From: Methylococcaceae bacterium
GTDB taxonomy: Bacteria; Pseudomonadota; Gammaproteobacteria; Methylococcales; Methylomonadaceae
NCBI GenBank assembly: GCA_003155565.1
Contig: PMDM01000195.1
Coordinates: 4,635-11,336 of the forward strand
Length of the DNA stretch: 6,702 nt
Reading direction: 5' to 3'
Part shown: piece by piece, positions 5,914-6,702 of the stretch
How positions within the stretch are numbered: position 1 is the stretch's first letter
Layout of the letters: each line of letters begins with the position of its first letter
Position numbers and translations under genes: made by a program
Notes under the pieces: model-generated
What the model was told of the DNA's origin: nothing
Seen by the model: only the letters and a program-made list of their open reading frames with translations
Database searches by the model: none

Positions 5914-5990
5914 TGGTGGGCCCTGTAGGACTTGAACCTACGACCTGCCGATTATGAGTCGGACGCTCTAACCAACTGAGCTAAGGGCCC
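5914..5990 (-). tRNA. tRNA-Ile2 with anticodon CAU (lysidine type)
   Basis: The 77-base gene includes an encoded 3' CCA (5916-5914). A 7-bp acceptor stem (GGGCCCT with AGGGCCC) has discriminator A. The D arm is GCTC/GAGC, the T arm is GTAGG-TTCAAGT-CCTAC, and the anticodon loop is CTCATAA, with CAT at 5956-5954. A CAU anticodon could mean tRNA-Met or tRNA-Ile2. The C4-G69 and C5-G68 acceptor pairs are those TilS uses to choose tRNA-Ile2 in E. coli, the E. coli Ile2 acceptor stem is similar, and the place just after rpoD matches Pseudomonas. All favour Ile2, whose C34 becomes lysidine so that it reads AUA codons. The top pair of the anticodon stem (27-43) is a T-C mismatch. Confidence 0.9.
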
Positions 5991-6009
5991 TGTATTTATT
6001 TAATTGTAA

Positions 6010-6702
6010 CTACTCGCCATCCAGGAAGCATCTGAGTTGTTCCGATCTGGACGGATGCCGCAACTTCCTTAATGCTTTCGCCTCGATTTGGCGGATACGC
6101 TCACGGGTTACATCAAACTGTTTGCCGACTTCTTCCAGGGTATGGTCCGTATTCATGTTGATACCAAACCGCATACGTAAAACTTTAGCTTCCCTTGCCG
6201 TTAAGCCAGCCAAAACATTCTGGGTTGATTCACGTAAACCGGCTATGGTTGCCGCTTCAATAGGCGACAGGACTCTTGAATCTTCTATAAAATCGCCTAA
6301 ATGCGAATCTTCATCATCACCAATCGGCGTTTCCATGGAGATAGGTTCTTTCGCTATCTTTAATACCTTTCGGACTTTATCTTCAGGCATTTCCATACGC
6401 ACCGCCAGTTCTTCTGGAGTCGCTTCACGACCTAATTCCTGAAGAATCTGCCTTGAAATCCGGTTCAATTTATTGATTGTTTCAATCATGTGCACCGGAA
6501 TTCGGATAGTCCGTGCTTGGTCGGCTATAGAACGGGTAATGGCCTGCCTTATCCACCATGTGGCGTATGTTGAAAACTTGTATCCACGCCGGTATTCAAA
6601 CTTATCGACGGCTTTCATTAAACCGATATTGCCTTCCTGAATCAAATCTAGGAAAGGAACACCGCGTCCCATATATTTTTTGGCGACTGAGATCACGAGG
6701 CG
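6010..6702 (-). CDS. rpoD: RNA polymerase sigma factor RpoD (sigma-70), C-terminal part
   Basis: The primary sigma factor directs RNA polymerase to housekeeping promoters. The gene runs off the right edge. The visible 230 residues start with [10 protein letters not shown] and end with LRCFLDGE and a TAG stop. About 380 N-terminal residues are missing by comparison with E. coli (613). Conserved region 2.2-2.4 covers about residues 19-70: [14 protein letters not shown] at 19-32, then [15 protein letters not shown] at 43-57 for promoter melting and -10 recognition. Region 3 follows (about 71-150). Region 4.2 lies at about 187-220, with the helix-turn-helix [20 protein letters not shown] for -35 recognition and the KLRHPSRSE tail. 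The window edge, not a mutation, causes the truncation. The GTG at 6696 is an internal Val codon. The tRNA gene lies 19 bases beyond the stop. Confidence 0.97.
   Translation of the reverse strand, partial: RLVISVAKKYMGRGVPFLDLIQEGNIGLMKAVDKFEYRRGYKFSTYATWWIRQAITRSIADQARTIRIPVHMIETINKLNRISRQILQELGREATPEELAVRMEMPEDKVRKVLKIAKEPISMETPIGDDEDSHLGDFIEDSRVLSPIEAATIAGLRESTQNVLAGLTAREAKVLRMRFGINMNTDHTLEEVGKQFDVTRERIRQIEAKALRKLRHPSRSEQLRCFLDGE

Noticed and set aside
5954..5956. Elongator tRNA-Met from the CAU anticodon
   Set aside because: The acceptor stem (GGGCCCT) and the position after rpoD fit tRNA-Ile2, not the GGCTACG-type stem of E. coli elongator tRNA-Met.
5991..6009. Promoter for the tRNA: TACAAT about 12 bases before its 5' end on the minus strand
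   Set aside because: The -10 match is fair, but the region 16-18 bases upstream has no good TTGACA-like hexamer. Co-transcription with rpoD is equally possible.

Overview
The window is a stretch of core gammaproteobacterial chromosome in which every supportable gene lies on the minus strand. Reading in the direction of transcription (high to low coordinates), the order is rpoD (3' part), tRNA-Ile2(CAU), metK, ahcY, a 158-bp highly folded repeat, metF, bioA, rsmE, and the first 32 codons of a membrane protein. The protein sequences look gammaproteobacterial. The bioA-rsmE pair and the tRNA-Ile2 behind rpoD are arrangements I recall from Pseudomonas and relatives. Moderate GC, protein style and dense small repeats would suit a Methylococcales-type methanotroph, but that is a guess and the sequence alone does not prove it.

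Right part (5850-6702): the C-terminal part of the housekeeping sigma factor runs off the right edge. Nineteen bases after its stop codon comes a tRNA with a CAU anticodon. Its acceptor stem matches the lysidine-modified tRNA-Ile2 class rather than tRNA-Met. A 7-bp hairpin followed by a short T-run separates the tRNA from metK.

Middle part (2324-5846): metK (GTG start), ahcY and metF make S-adenosylmethionine, clear S-adenosylhomocysteine and supply the methyl group for methionine regeneration. Methionine synthase is not in the window. AhcY is a short 430-residue form with an animal-like C-terminal half. Almost all of the ahcY-metF gap is filled by an element with 10-bp perfect terminal inverted repeats and nested internal hairpins. 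It resembles a MITE or REP-like repeat and would be transcribed within the operon mRNA.

Left part (1-2213): bioA and rsmE are one base apart, and rsmE overlaps the next gene as ATGA, so translation is probably coupled. RsmE uses SAM as methyl donor, and BioA of the E. coli type uses SAM as amino donor. The window therefore joins SAM supply, recycling and use on one strand. BioA here has Cys where the E. coli enzyme has Tyr17, so its amino donor is an open question. The rsmE/next-gene junction is built of two inverted arrays of degenerate heptamers. These encode the odd C-terminal tail of RsmE and also provide the Shine-Dalgarno sequence and start codon of the next gene.

I found no clear new multi-gene system. 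The parts that ordinary annotation does not explain are the folded ahcY-metF element and the heptamer arrays. No gap between genes exceeds 300 bases.
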